From Alphaproteobacteria bacterium (GTDB taxonomy: Bacteria > Planctomycetota > Phycisphaerae > UBA1845), in contig JANQQE010000011.1 in NCBI GenBank assembly GCA_028285105.1, positions 186,001 to 250,000 of the forward strand: DNA of 64,000 bases. Reading direction: 5' to 3'. Position 1 is the stretch's first letter. Each line of letters opens with the position of its first letter. Below the pieces are notes generated by a model. That model worked only from the letters and a program-made list of their open reading frames with translations, searched no databases and was not told the origin of the DNA. Made by a program: the position numbers and the translations under genes. Below are positions 43,587-51,505 of this stretch, one piece after another.

Positions 43587-44798
43587 ATGGCCAGTCCGTG
43601 TGAAAGCAACTTTCCCGACAAACACGGGCGATTCGGCGATTTCGGAGGACAGTACGTTCCCGAAACGTTGATGGGCGCGGTCAAGGAACTCGAAGATGCT
43701 TATCTAGCCGTACGCAATGACGACTCATTCTGGAATGAGTTTGACCAACTGTTGATCGAATACGCGGGCCGCCCCAGCGCATTGACTGCCGCCCCGCGCT
43801 TGACCGAGAGTTTGCGCGGCGCTCAAATCCTACTCAAACGCGAAGACCTCAACCACACCGGTGCCCACAAGATCAACAACACGCTGGGGCAGTTATTGCT
43901 CGCCCAACGAATGGGAAAGAAACGCGTCATCGCCGAAACCGGTGCCGGTCAACATGGCGTTGCAACGGCGACTGCGGCTGCCCGACTGGGCATCGAATGC
44001 GAAATCTACATGGGCGCAGAAGACGTCCGCCGCCAGAAGCTAAACGTGTTTCGGATGGAACTGCTCGGCGCCAAATGCATCCCGGTGGAAACGGGACAGC
44101 GCACACTCAAAGATGCCATCAACGCAGCCATGCGCGATTGGATGGCCACCTGTGGCGAAACGCACTACGTCATCGGAAGCGTCATGGGGCCTCATCCGTT
44201 TCCGCTGATGGTGCGCGATTTTCAATCGGTCATTGGACGCGAACTGCGGGCGCAGATGCTCGATCAATATCAACGATTGCCCGATTGCGTCGTCGCGTGC
44301 GTTGGTGGTGGCAGTAGCGCTGCTGGAGTATTCGCACCGCTGATCGACGATGAATCCGTCAAACTTGTCGGCGTCGAAGCTGGCGGCGTCGGTGTTGGCA
44401 AGGGGCTTCACGCGGCAACGTTGTCTGCCGGTCGTGTTGGCGTTCTGCACGGCATGGAGACGTTCGTGTTGCAGGACGATGACGGGCAAACCATGCCGGT
44501 TCATTCGGTCTCTGCGGGCCTCGACTATCCTGGTGTTGGACCGGAGCACGCCTATTGGCATTCGATCGGCCGCGTAGAGTACACCAACGTCGATGACGAG
44601 CAGGCACTGAAGGCCTTTACCACGCTTTGCGAAACGGAAGGGATCATTCCGGCGTTGGAATCATCGCACGCCGTCGCCAGCGCCATGGAACTGGCACCTG
44701 AGATGGCCAAGGATCAAATCCTCGTGATCAATCTTTCAGGACGTGGCGACAAAGACGTGATGGAAGCTGCGCGGGTGCTTGGCCGAGAAATTGGTTGA
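43587..44798 (+). CDS. trpB: Tryptophan synthase beta chain
   Basis: The PLP enzyme has [16 protein letters not shown] near the start, the PLP lysine in [48 protein letters not shown] and the C-terminal [12 protein letters not shown]. It condenses indole and serine to tryptophan. The start is uncertain: ATG at 43587 gives 403 residues, ATG at 43536 gives 420, and a TTG at 43560 has AGGA nearby. No trpA is in the window. Finding it downstream of the tryptophan-degrading genes is unusual. Confidence 0.93.
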   Translation: MASPCESNFPDKHGRFGDFGGQYVPETLMGAVKELEDAYLAVRNDDSFWNEFDQLLIEYAGRPSALTAAPRLTESLRGAQILLKREDLNHTGAHKINNTLGQLLLAQRMGKKRVIAETGAGQHGVATATAAARLGIECEIYMGAEDVRRQKLNVFRMELLGAKCIPVETGQRTLKDAINAAMRDWMATCGETHYVIGSVMGPHPFPLMVRDFQSVIGRELRAQMLDQYQRLPDCVVACVGGGSSAAGVFAPLIDDESVKLVGVEAGGVGVGKGLHAATLSAGRVGVLHGMETFVLQDDDGQTMPVHSVSAGLDYPGVGPEHAYWHSIGRVEYTNVDDEQALKAFTTLCETEGIIPALESSHAVASAMELAPEMAKDQILVINLSGRGDKDVMEAARVLGREIG

Positions 44799-44804
44799 TT
44801 TCAA

Positions 44805-45689
44805 TTACCGATTACCGTCGTGCGACAAATCCGAAAACACCTCAGCCAGCGCGTCGATCATATCGAGGGCAGTCATTGAAATCCGTCCCTGATGTGCAGC
44901 GGCTGCATCGCCCGCCAATCCATGGGCGTAGACGCCGAGTATCGCTGCGTCTGTAGCGCTCAATTTTTGACCCACGAGCGCAGCAATCATACCGGTCAAT
45001 ACATCTCCTGTACCGGCAGTTGCCATTCCGGAATTGCCCGTTTGATTGACGTAATACTGTTCGGGATCACTGACGATTGTTCCCATGCCTTTTAGCACGA
45101 CAGTCGTTCTTGTGACGGCTGCAAAGGCGTTAGCGGATTCAGCCCGATCGCGTTCGCTCGCTTTGTCGCCTTCACCCAATAGCGGCATGCCGAATCCTTC
45201 AAGCAGCCGATTGAATTCTCCCGGGTGCGGAGTGAGTACAACATTGCCCGGCCAAGCCGCTAACCATTCGCCGACGGTTGCAAGCGTATTGAGGGCATCG
45301 GCATCGACGACAATTCCGCCACTGAATGATTGGAGTAGCGACAAGATTTGATCGGCGCTGACCGCATTTCCCATACCCGGTCCGATCGCGACGACGTCGG
45401 CACCGAATTCAACCGCTAGTTTTGACAGATCGGCAGATGATTCGAGACATCGGGTCGTCGCACAGGGCGCGAGGGTCGCCACCATTGGCATTGCGTCGGG
45501 TTCGGTGACGATTTGTACCAGTCCCGCCCCGCTGCGAAGTGCCGCATTCGCCGTCAGTGCCGGCGCTCCGACCATCCCGACTTCACCCCATGAACCACCG
45601 AATACGACAATGCGACCGACGCTGCCCTTGTGGCTGTCTGCCGGTCGCTGAGGAACTCTGGGTATGCTCGTGGTCGGCTTCTGATTCAA
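44805..45689 (-). CDS. nnrD: ADP-dependent NAD(P)H-hydrate dehydratase
   Basis: The 294-residue ribokinase-fold enzyme has VFGGSWGEVGMVGAPAL, GSGAGLVQI-like RSGAGLVQIV, IGPGMGN, VVDADALNTL, TPHPGEFNRLL and the signature GNSGMATAGTGDVLTGMIA. It repairs NAD(P)HX hydrates to NAD(P)H using ADP. The epimerase domain (NnrE) normally fused or paired is not present here. It begins with TTG that overlaps the larB stop codon (TTGA), with GGAG 7 bases upstream, so it is coupled to larB. It converges on trpB with a 6-base gap. Confidence 0.93.
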   Translation of the reverse strand: MNQKPTTSIPRVPQRPADSHKGSVGRIVVFGGSWGEVGMVGAPALTANAALRSGAGLVQIVTEPDAMPMVATLAPCATTRCLESSADLSKLAVEFGADVVAIGPGMGNAVSADQILSLLQSFSGGIVVDADALNTLATVGEWLAAWPGNVVLTPHPGEFNRLLEGFGMPLLGEGDKASERDRAESANAFAAVTRTTVVLKGMGTIVSDPEQYYVNQTGNSGMATAGTGDVLTGMIAALVGQKLSATDAAILGVYAHGLAGDAAAAHQGRISMTALDMIDALAEVFSDLSHDGNR

Positions 45690-46486
45690 GAACGATCTCC
45701 ACGATCATTTGATGCATTTTTTTTTGTCAAGACACCGTTGATTCGACGATTGATCATCGCAGCCGAGTAACCGGCTGAGAATCCGTTATCGATGTTCACC
45801 ACGGTGACGCCAGCCGCACACGAATTCAACATCGCCAGAAGTGCAGCCAACCCTCCAAAGCTTGCGCCGTATCCCACACTTGTCGGTACCGCGATGACTG
45901 GGCAACTCACCAACCCGCCAACAACAGAGGCCAGCGCCCCTTCCATCCCGGCAACGACCACGATCACATTTGATTCGGTGATCACTTCGTGGTGGGCGAG
46001 CAACCGATGCAAACCGGCGACGCCGACGTCGGTGATCAGTCGCGTGCGCTGGTCGAGATGTTCGGCGGTGTTCCGGGCTTCATGCGCAACAGGCAAATCG
46101 CTCGTGCCAGCCGTCACGATCGTGATTTCCGTGTCGGACCAATTCGCCTCAACCTGGCGCAGCGCAATCGTACGTCCAAGTTCGTCAAAAACCGCACCGG
46201 GAAAATCTTCGATCACACCAAGCGCAACATCTTTGGTCGCCCGCGTGGCCAGTACGTTTCCACCGCGTTTGGCACATACCGAGAAGATCGATCGAACCTG
46301 CTCGGGCGTTTTGCCCTGACAAAAAATGACCTCGCCAACACCACAGCGCAAATCGCGATGGTGATCGATCGTTGCGAAACCAAGCTCTTCAAACGGAAGC
46401 GTACGAAGGCTTTCGACGGCGTCAGCCACCGGCAATTCGCCGCCTTTGACGCGATTGAGCAATGTTCGGATCAAGTCTTCATTCAT
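45686..46486 (-). CDS. larB: Nickel-pincer cofactor biosynthesis protein LarB
   Basis: The 266-residue protein shows the LarB/PurE-like C-terminal domain: VTAGTSDLPVAHEA, VGVAGLHRLL, VVVAGMEGALASVVGGLVSCPVIAVPTSVGYGAS and a GGLAALLAMLNSC segment. The N-terminal part has FATIDHHRDLRCGVGEVIFCQGKT. LarB carboxylates and hydrolyses nicotinic acid adenine dinucleotide to start pincer-cofactor synthesis. LarC and LarE are not in the window. It is co-translated with nnrD, which acts on a related nucleotide. Confidence 0.92.
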   Translation of the reverse strand: MNEDLIRTLLNRVKGGELPVADAVESLRTLPFEELGFATIDHHRDLRCGVGEVIFCQGKTPEQVRSIFSVCAKRGGNVLATRATKDVALGVIEDFPGAVFDELGRTIALRQVEANWSDTEITIVTAGTSDLPVAHEARNTAEHLDQRTRLITDVGVAGLHRLLAHHEVITESNVIVVVAGMEGALASVVGGLVSCPVIAVPTSVGYGASFGGLAALLAMLNSCAAGVTVVNIDNGFSAGYSAAMINRRINGVLTKKNASNDRGDRS

Positions 46487-46558
46487 GCGGGAAGTGTATG
46501 ACGAGCGTGCAAACGCTTCAACAATTCAGGATGCCCGCTGCGTCATTGGGCAAGGGTG

Positions 46559-47572
46559 TTATCGAGCACAGACGTCGCCATCGAATGCAGCGGTCTTTCC
46601 ATCTCGAAACATGTGATACCCCATCGCCGCAATCATCGCCGCATTGTCCACACAATAGGCCATCTTTGGCGCATGGAATCCCAACTTGCGGTTTTGACAC
46701 TCTGCTTCCAGAGACTTGCGAAGCGAGCGGTTGGCTGCCACGCCACCACCCAATACGACGTTGGCCGCACCGTTTTGGGCGACAGCCCGCATTGTTTTCT
46801 TGACCAGGACATCCACAACAGCCTGCTGAAACGATGCGGCAATATCGGCGACGCCTTGCTCGCTCAGTTGCTCAAGCCCACCGGTCGTTTGCCCCGTGCC
46901 ATGAATCCTGTAGCGGACTGCCGTCTTGATTCCCGAAAACGAGAATTCCAGCGAATCGCTCCCAAGCAACGTTCGAGGAAATAAATGGGCTTTGGGATCG
47001 CCCGATTCGGAAACCTTATCGATGATGGGCCCGCCCGGGTAACCGAGTCCGAGCATGGTTGCGACTTTATCGAAGGCTTCACCGGCTGCGTCATCAATGG
47101 TTGCTCCGAGCAAACGGATCGACCCAAACCCATCGACTCGATAAAGCGACGTGTGCCCACCCGATACCACCAGCGCGACTGCCGGCCAAGGGGCTGCGTC
47201 AGCGTCTATGGCGGCACTGACGGCGTGCGCTTCTACGTGATTGACCGCGATCAATGATTTCTGCCAAGCCCACCCCAAAGTCTTCGCTGCCGTCGCGCCA
47301 ATGAGGAGCGAACCCACCAAACCGGGTCGGCTGGTGTAGGCGATGGCATCGACATCCGATGGCTTGCAACTTGCTTCCGTCAATGCCATGCGAACGACGT
47401 TGTGGATGCATTCGATGTGTGCCCGCGAAGCGATTTCCGGAACGACTCCGCCATACTTGCGATGGAGGTCCACCTGCGACGCTACAACATTGCTTTGTAC
47501 GTCGGATCCGTTGACGACGACCGCAGCAGCCGTTTCGTCGCATGAGCTTTCTATTCCCAAAATCCGCGCCAT
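46559..47572 (-). CDS. tsaD: tRNA threonylcarbamoyladenosine synthase subunit TsaD
   Basis: The 337-residue ASKHA-fold protein starts ARILGIESSCDETAAAVV and has the metal-binding NHVEAHAVSA histidines, LVVSGGHTSL and the late VVLGGGVAANRSLR motif. It transfers threonylcarbamoyl to A37 of ANN-decoding tRNAs. ATG at 47572 is chosen over a TTG one codon upstream; GGGAG lies 10 bases before it. The protein is standard in length and the gene is probably single. Confidence 0.95.
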   Translation of the reverse strand: MARILGIESSCDETAAAVVVNGSDVQSNVVASQVDLHRKYGGVVPEIASRAHIECIHNVVRMALTEASCKPSDVDAIAYTSRPGLVGSLLIGATAAKTLGWAWQKSLIAVNHVEAHAVSAAIDADAAPWPAVALVVSGGHTSLYRVDGFGSIRLLGATIDDAAGEAFDKVATMLGLGYPGGPIIDKVSESGDPKAHLFPRTLLGSDSLEFSFSGIKTAVRYRIHGTGQTTGGLEQLSEQGVADIAASFQQAVVDVLVKKTMRAVAQNGAANVVLGGGVAANRSLRKSLEAECQNRKLGFHAPKMAYCVDNAAMIAAMGYHMFRDGKTAAFDGDVCAR

Positions 47573-47720
47573 CAATGGCTTGCTCCCAATGCAACAATCT
47601 CAATTGTTTTTATTTGACGCTTCCGGCGATTGATTGTCAAAACCGTTGGCCCATAATGCCGATCGATTGTGCAGGTACGGCAGTCCTGAGAAGCATGCCA
47701 GCAAACCCTTGGAGTGAATG

Positions 47721-48134
47721 ATGAAATACATCCTTGCCCTGTGCGGTGCCCTGGTGCTCAACGCGGTCGCCAATTTGTCGATGAAGGTCGGCACTCAGGC
47801 TGGCGGTCTCGGAGACAACGGACCGGTTGGCGCACTCAAATTCATAATTGGTTCGCCCATACTCTTGCTCGGTCTCATATGTTTTGCCTGCAATGCATTT
47901 CTGTATATGTTCGCACTGCAATCCAAATCGCTTCAGATCAGCCTCGCCTATCCAATCATGGTCGGTGGCGGGTATGCCATCATCTCGGTGGCGGCGTATT
48001 TTCTACCCAGTCTTCAGGAACGATTGTCGCCCGGTCAGTGGGTTGGCGTGGCGATGATTCTCGCGGGTGTGATTACCGTTGCCGTCATGACGCCTTCCGA
48101 ATTACCGGCTGCCGCAGTGGGTGAACAAACATAG
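47721..48134 (+). CDS. SMR/EamA-like small multi-pass membrane protein
   Basis: The 137-residue protein has four hydrophobic helices: residues about 3-20, 44-66, 70-95 and 108-128. It follows an SMR/EamA-type topology with LSMKVGTQAG early, then LQISLAYPIMVGGGYAIISVAAYF and GVAMILAGVITVAV. Such proteins export drugs, quaternary amines or aminoarabinose carriers, or act as half-transporters. A strictly conserved SMR glutamate near position 14 is not obvious, so the substrate is open. ATG at 47721 is preferred because GGAG sits 6 bases upstream. Confidence 0.72.
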   Translation: MKYILALCGALVLNAVANLSMKVGTQAGGLGDNGPVGALKFIIGSPILLLGLICFACNAFLYMFALQSKSLQISLAYPIMVGGGYAIISVAAYFLPSLQERLSPGQWVGVAMILAGVITVAVMTPSELPAAAVGEQT

Positions 48135-48145
48135 CCAAATCCGAC

Positions 48146-49258
48146 TTATTTAACTTGTATAATCGTGGGCTTCTGCCCCGCCGGTGTGAATGAAGCCACC
48201 AGATCAAACATGTCGCACCCGATGTGCTTCGCGACCAAAGGATTTTTAATCATCGCTAGGTGAATCGTGTCGCAGTCGAACACCGCATCGATGTTGGTTT
48301 CTATCGCCCGCCCCATGCCTTCCAGTATCAACAAGTCGCAATCCGACGCATGTTCATTGCATTCAGCCGTTACGCCCGATAGATCGATGAGGGGACAATC
48401 GCAACCACTGTCAACGACGACAAGCCGCTTTTCATCAAATGCAGTTCTTAATTGTGCATCAGCACTCGCCGCAGTCTCAATCGCGGCCGTCAATTCATCA
48501 ACGAGGATATCGTTTAAGGCAGGCTCCCTGTTGGCGGCCAGGACGACATCGCAACCTTGTGCAAGCAGGTAACGTGAAAAAGGAATCGCTCCGAGAATCG
48601 CATCGCCACCCGCGTTGTCCACAAAGAAAATAGCCTTGCGATACCGACAACTGCCTGGCGACAGACGATCGGCAATTACCGCGACATCGTCCTTAAACCA
48701 GGGGCGTTTGGGCAATTCGTTCAACGTCGCCCGAAAGTCGATTCCCCCGGTGGCGTGCTGATCCATCGTTGCCTGCGCGCCGAGGTCGAATTTGTTACCG
48801 GCTAAGATACCTCGAATGAGAATTTCGACCACCCTTCCGTTCGGCCATTCCCCATCCGGCACTTTCCCGTCCCGCTCTTCGTCGACCGCTTCAAGGATCG
48901 ACGGAAGCAACTTAAGGGCGGCTTGGTTTTCGTTGGCTTTGACCCGGTCGTACGGATCGCCAATGTTGTAATCGCGCATCATCTTTGCCCGCTGCTCGCA
49001 GAGTTTATAGATGGTCAGCGGTGCGTAGGCATTCGGATTTTGGCGGACGTCATCGAGCAATTTCAAATATGCGTCTCGATACGAAGTCATGTTTTTCGCC
49101 GAAGGCGGTGCCAGACTTTCGCTGGCATGTTGCAACAATGACGTGGTGTGATTCGCGAATATATCGATCCAGGCGTCGCGCGCAACAGAGTCCGAATTCA
49201 AATCCCAATCGCTCGCCCGATAACGTGACGGGTCTTTGATTTTGCAGAATGGTCTCAA
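48146..49258 (-). CDS. DUF89 / ARMT1-like damage-control phosphatase
   Basis: The 370-residue protein has an N-terminal helical region and a C-terminal DUF89 domain with FVDNAGGDAILGAIPFSRYLL, VVLAANREPALNDI, VVDSGCDCP, LLILEGMGRAIETN and a late LAMIKNPLVAKH. These match the plant and PANK4-type branch of the family (metal-dependent phosphatases acting on damaged or surplus phosphometabolites such as 4'-phosphopantetheine). The substrate here is inferred only. The start is TTG with GGGAAG nearby. Confidence 0.8.
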   Translation of the reverse strand: MRPFCKIKDPSRYRASDWDLNSDSVARDAWIDIFANHTTSLLQHASESLAPPSAKNMTSYRDAYLKLLDDVRQNPNAYAPLTIYKLCEQRAKMMRDYNIGDPYDRVKANENQAALKLLPSILEAVDEERDGKVPDGEWPNGRVVEILIRGILAGNKFDLGAQATMDQHATGGIDFRATLNELPKRPWFKDDVAVIADRLSPGSCRYRKAIFFVDNAGGDAILGAIPFSRYLLAQGCDVVLAANREPALNDILVDELTAAIETAASADAQLRTAFDEKRLVVVDSGCDCPLIDLSGVTAECNEHASDCDLLILEGMGRAIETNIDAVFDCDTIHLAMIKNPLVAKHIGCDMFDLVASFTPAGQKPTIIQVK

Positions 49259-49561
49259 GGCTTACTTCCCAGTTTTTGCATGCAAGTTGGTGCGATTTTC
49301 CATGTGTTCAATGGGAGTGAATACGTTCCATCATCCCATAATGGCGCGACTCGCAAGGTAGAATTACCGGTTTCCAGCCAAAGCAAAACGCGCCAACCAT
49401 TGCATCCTGTATTGCTGTCAAACGATCTAAAGCCATGTTCTTTCGTCGACGATATCGAATGCGTATTGGATAGTCAAAGTAGCGTTCCAGTACGCGATTC
49501 TGCACATGACAGTCCAAAGCCTTACCTGCCTTCATTTATCTTTTTATACAGGGAGGCTGTC
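49259..49561. other. Intergenic region without a supported long gene
   Basis: About 300 bases between the DUF89 gene (minus strand) and the tiny frame at 49562. It is open in one frame from 49280, but the translated sequence (PSSHNGATRKVELPVSSQ type) looks non-coding and lacks a ribosome-binding site. AT content rises towards the 3' end (TTTATCTTTTTATACA), where a promoter for the short gene could lie. Nothing else was recognised. Confidence 0.4.
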
Positions 49562-49639
49562 ATGTACGTAGAATTTTTAGGTGCGGTTCGTTGGGTCGCG
49601 GAATTGATCAAGATGTTCATCGATCAGATACCGGCCTAG
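49562..49639 (+). CDS. Possible 25-residue amphipathic peptide
   Basis: An ATG with a strong GGGAGG site (49551-49556, spacing 5) opens a 25-codon frame encoding MYVEFLGAVRWVAELIKMF plus IDQIPA. The peptide is one amphipathic, mostly hydrophobic helix with two basic and three acidic residues. An AT-rich promoter-like stretch (TTTTTATACA) lies just upstream. It may be a real small protein (membrane-associated or toxin-like), a leader peptide, or chance. It stands alone between genes on the other strand. Confidence 0.35.
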   Translation: MYVEFLGAVRWVAELIKMFIDQIPA

Positions 49640-49824
49640 GGAGTTAAACGTCTGATGATTATGGTGATTACACCCATCGACGAAATCCTGATCGACACGC
49701 GGGAGACCACCAATATGAGGGTCTGAAACGTCAACGAAGCCAGTCGAAAATCGACGGCATTGCCACTCTAAACCAATGTCCCCTCGCCTCAACCAGTCTT
49801 CGCAGGATTCTTACCCTTCTCCGA
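49640..49824. other. Short intergenic region
   Basis: About 185 bases between the tiny frame and the 3' end of the radical SAM gene. No gene, tRNA or convincing hairpin terminator was seen. Confidence 0.3.
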
Positions 49825-50691
49825 TTAGTACCCCACCACGTTCAATTTGGTTCTTTGTCTGGTTTTGTCAACGATCCCGATTTTCTCTTCGTCCGACAGC
49901 GCCGAAACATTCTTCTCAGCCGGGTCGCGCGATACCGTGTAGACTTGAACTTCCTTGATTTTTCCGCCAGCGTCAACGATGTGATTCAGTCGATCGCAGA
50001 AAGCCTCAATTTCAAAATCGCCTGGTCCCACATCATCGATGCGCATGAACAACGATTGAATGCAGACTGGTCGGACGCTCGCTGCATCAACAATGTTTTG
50101 AACAACATGATCCAAAGAGTAGTTCGGTCGATTGACTAGCTGATAGTATTCCTCAGTACCGGCATCGAGTTTCGCCCATATCTCGCCATTGCACGAGTCC
50201 ATCAGCGCCAACCCGCGCTTCACGTGGTCACGCATTAAATAGCATGCATCGGTAATCAGCACAATCTTGACATCTGGCAATTGATACGATCGCAGGCCGG
50301 TGGCAACGACTTCAACTGCACTCGCAAATTCTGGACAAGTGGTTGGCTCACCGTCGCCTGAAAACGCGACGTCATTAACCCGTCGCAATTCTTCCGGCAC
50401 GCTTCCGAAACCCGCATGTTCAAAGATGGACCCGTCCGTCGCCCGTTGCAGCATATCGCCGAGTTCTTCCTGCAAGCGATCGATGCTGACGTCACGGACC
50501 GTCACGGGAAGCGAGCGATCGACCTGACAGTATATGCAGTCGAAATTGCACGCTCGATCGGGATTTAGATTTACGCCGATGCTAAGCCCACGACTTCGAC
50601 GAGAAATCACTGGATAAACGTAGTGGTTGTTTCGCCAATCGCGGGGGTGATGGGCGAATACATCTCTGGTCTTGTCCGTTGGGTCGGTCAT
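49825..50691 (-). CDS. Radical SAM protein
   Basis: The 288-residue protein has the radical SAM motif C-X3-C-X2-C in ACNFDCIYCQV (Cys48, Cys52, Cys55), then AFSGDGEPTTCPEF (the GGE-like SAM-binding motif) and VKIVLITDACYLM, ending in the KLNVVGY tail. It resembles the YfkAB/TYW1-like group that handles small radical SAM partial TIM barrels, but the substrate is not evident. The N-terminus TRDVFAHHPRDWRNNHYVYP seems family-specific. It is monocistronic and divergent from the DUF1579 gene. Confidence 0.82.
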   Translation of the reverse strand: MTDPTDKTRDVFAHHPRDWRNNHYVYPVISRRSRGLSIGVNLNPDRACNFDCIYCQVDRSLPVTVRDVSIDRLQEELGDMLQRATDGSIFEHAGFGSVPEELRRVNDVAFSGDGEPTTCPEFASAVEVVATGLRSYQLPDVKIVLITDACYLMRDHVKRGLALMDSCNGEIWAKLDAGTEEYYQLVNRPNYSLDHVVQNIVDAASVRPVCIQSLFMRIDDVGPGDFEIEAFCDRLNHIVDAGGKIKEVQVYTVSRDPAEKNVSALSDEEKIGIVDKTRQRTKLNVVGY

Positions 50692-50894
50692 TTCTGAGAA
50701 TTCCGCAAACGTTGCCGCATGACGATACGCGATCCCTTAGCGGAAAGCGTAGTTCTGCGGCTGAAAATGGCAACTCAATGGCGTGATCGAGCGGTCGGCG
50801 GGCCGGTACGATTTTGAATTGAAAACAGACTTGTTAACATACCCAGTCATTGCGACCGGGCTGAGCTACCAAATTTCTACGAGGAGTCGAGAAC

Positions 50895-51404
50895 ATGAGC
50901 AACGAAAATGCGTGTGCGGAAATGGGCGCTGTCACAGATGCGCACAAACGATTCGAGCCATTCGTGGGCACATTCGCTGCAGAGGTCAAGATGTGGATGG
51001 GCCCGGGCGACCCGATGGTCTCCACCGGAAAAATGGAGAACGAACTCGAACTCGGCGGACGTTTCCTGAAGCAAATCTACAAAGGCGACGACAACGAAGG
51101 CCCGTTCCCCGATTTTCAGGGTCGCGGCTATTGGGGATACAACACCGTCGACAAGCACTATGAAGGCGTCTGGATGGACACGGCTTGCACGTTCATGCAG
51201 TCCGAGAAAGGAAGCGTGGACGAAACAGGCAAGGTCTGGACGATGATCGGTGAGATGACCAACCCCGGAACCGGAAAACCGATGCGCAAACGAACCGTCA
51301 TCACCCTTCAGGACGACAACCACCACACCATGGAAACCTACTTTACCGGTCCCGATGGCAGCGAAGCCAAATCGATGGAAATCAAATACGTCCGCAAGTC
51401 GTAA
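50895..51404 (+). CDS. DUF1579 family protein
   Basis: The 169-residue protein starts with a short polar segment, then HKRFEPFVGTFAAEVKMWMGPGDPM, ELGGRFLKQIYKG, GRGYWGYNTVDKHYEGVWMD and a C-terminal EAKSMEIKYVRKS. This matches DUF1579, a lipocalin-like beta-barrel family of unknown function common in planctomycetes. GAGGAG lies about 8 bases before the ATG. It is followed by an inverted repeat at 51439. Confidence 0.85.
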   Translation: MSNENACAEMGAVTDAHKRFEPFVGTFAAEVKMWMGPGDPMVSTGKMENELELGGRFLKQIYKGDDNEGPFPDFQGRGYWGYNTVDKHYEGVWMDTACTFMQSEKGSVDETGKVWTMIGEMTNPGTGKPMRKRTVITLQDDNHHTMETYFTGPDGSEAKSMEIKYVRKS

Positions 51405-51438
51405 CCACAGGCATAACCGAATTCGAGAAAGACAGAAG

Positions 51439-51471
51439 AAGCCCGCGTCCGAAACCATCGAACGCGGGCTT
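51439..51471. terminator. Inverted repeat between convergent genes, likely bidirectional terminator
   Basis: A 10-bp perfect stem AAGCCCGCGT (51439-51448) pairs with ACGCGGGCTT (51462-51471) across a 13-base loop. It lies between the stop of the DUF1579 gene (51404) and the stop of the minus-strand gene ending at 51506. The U-tract is weak on the plus strand and moderate (CTTCTGTCTTTC) on the minus strand. Confidence 0.6.
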
Positions 51472-51505
51472 ATCGTTTATAAGCAGCATCGACGAATCCG
51501 GCGGC

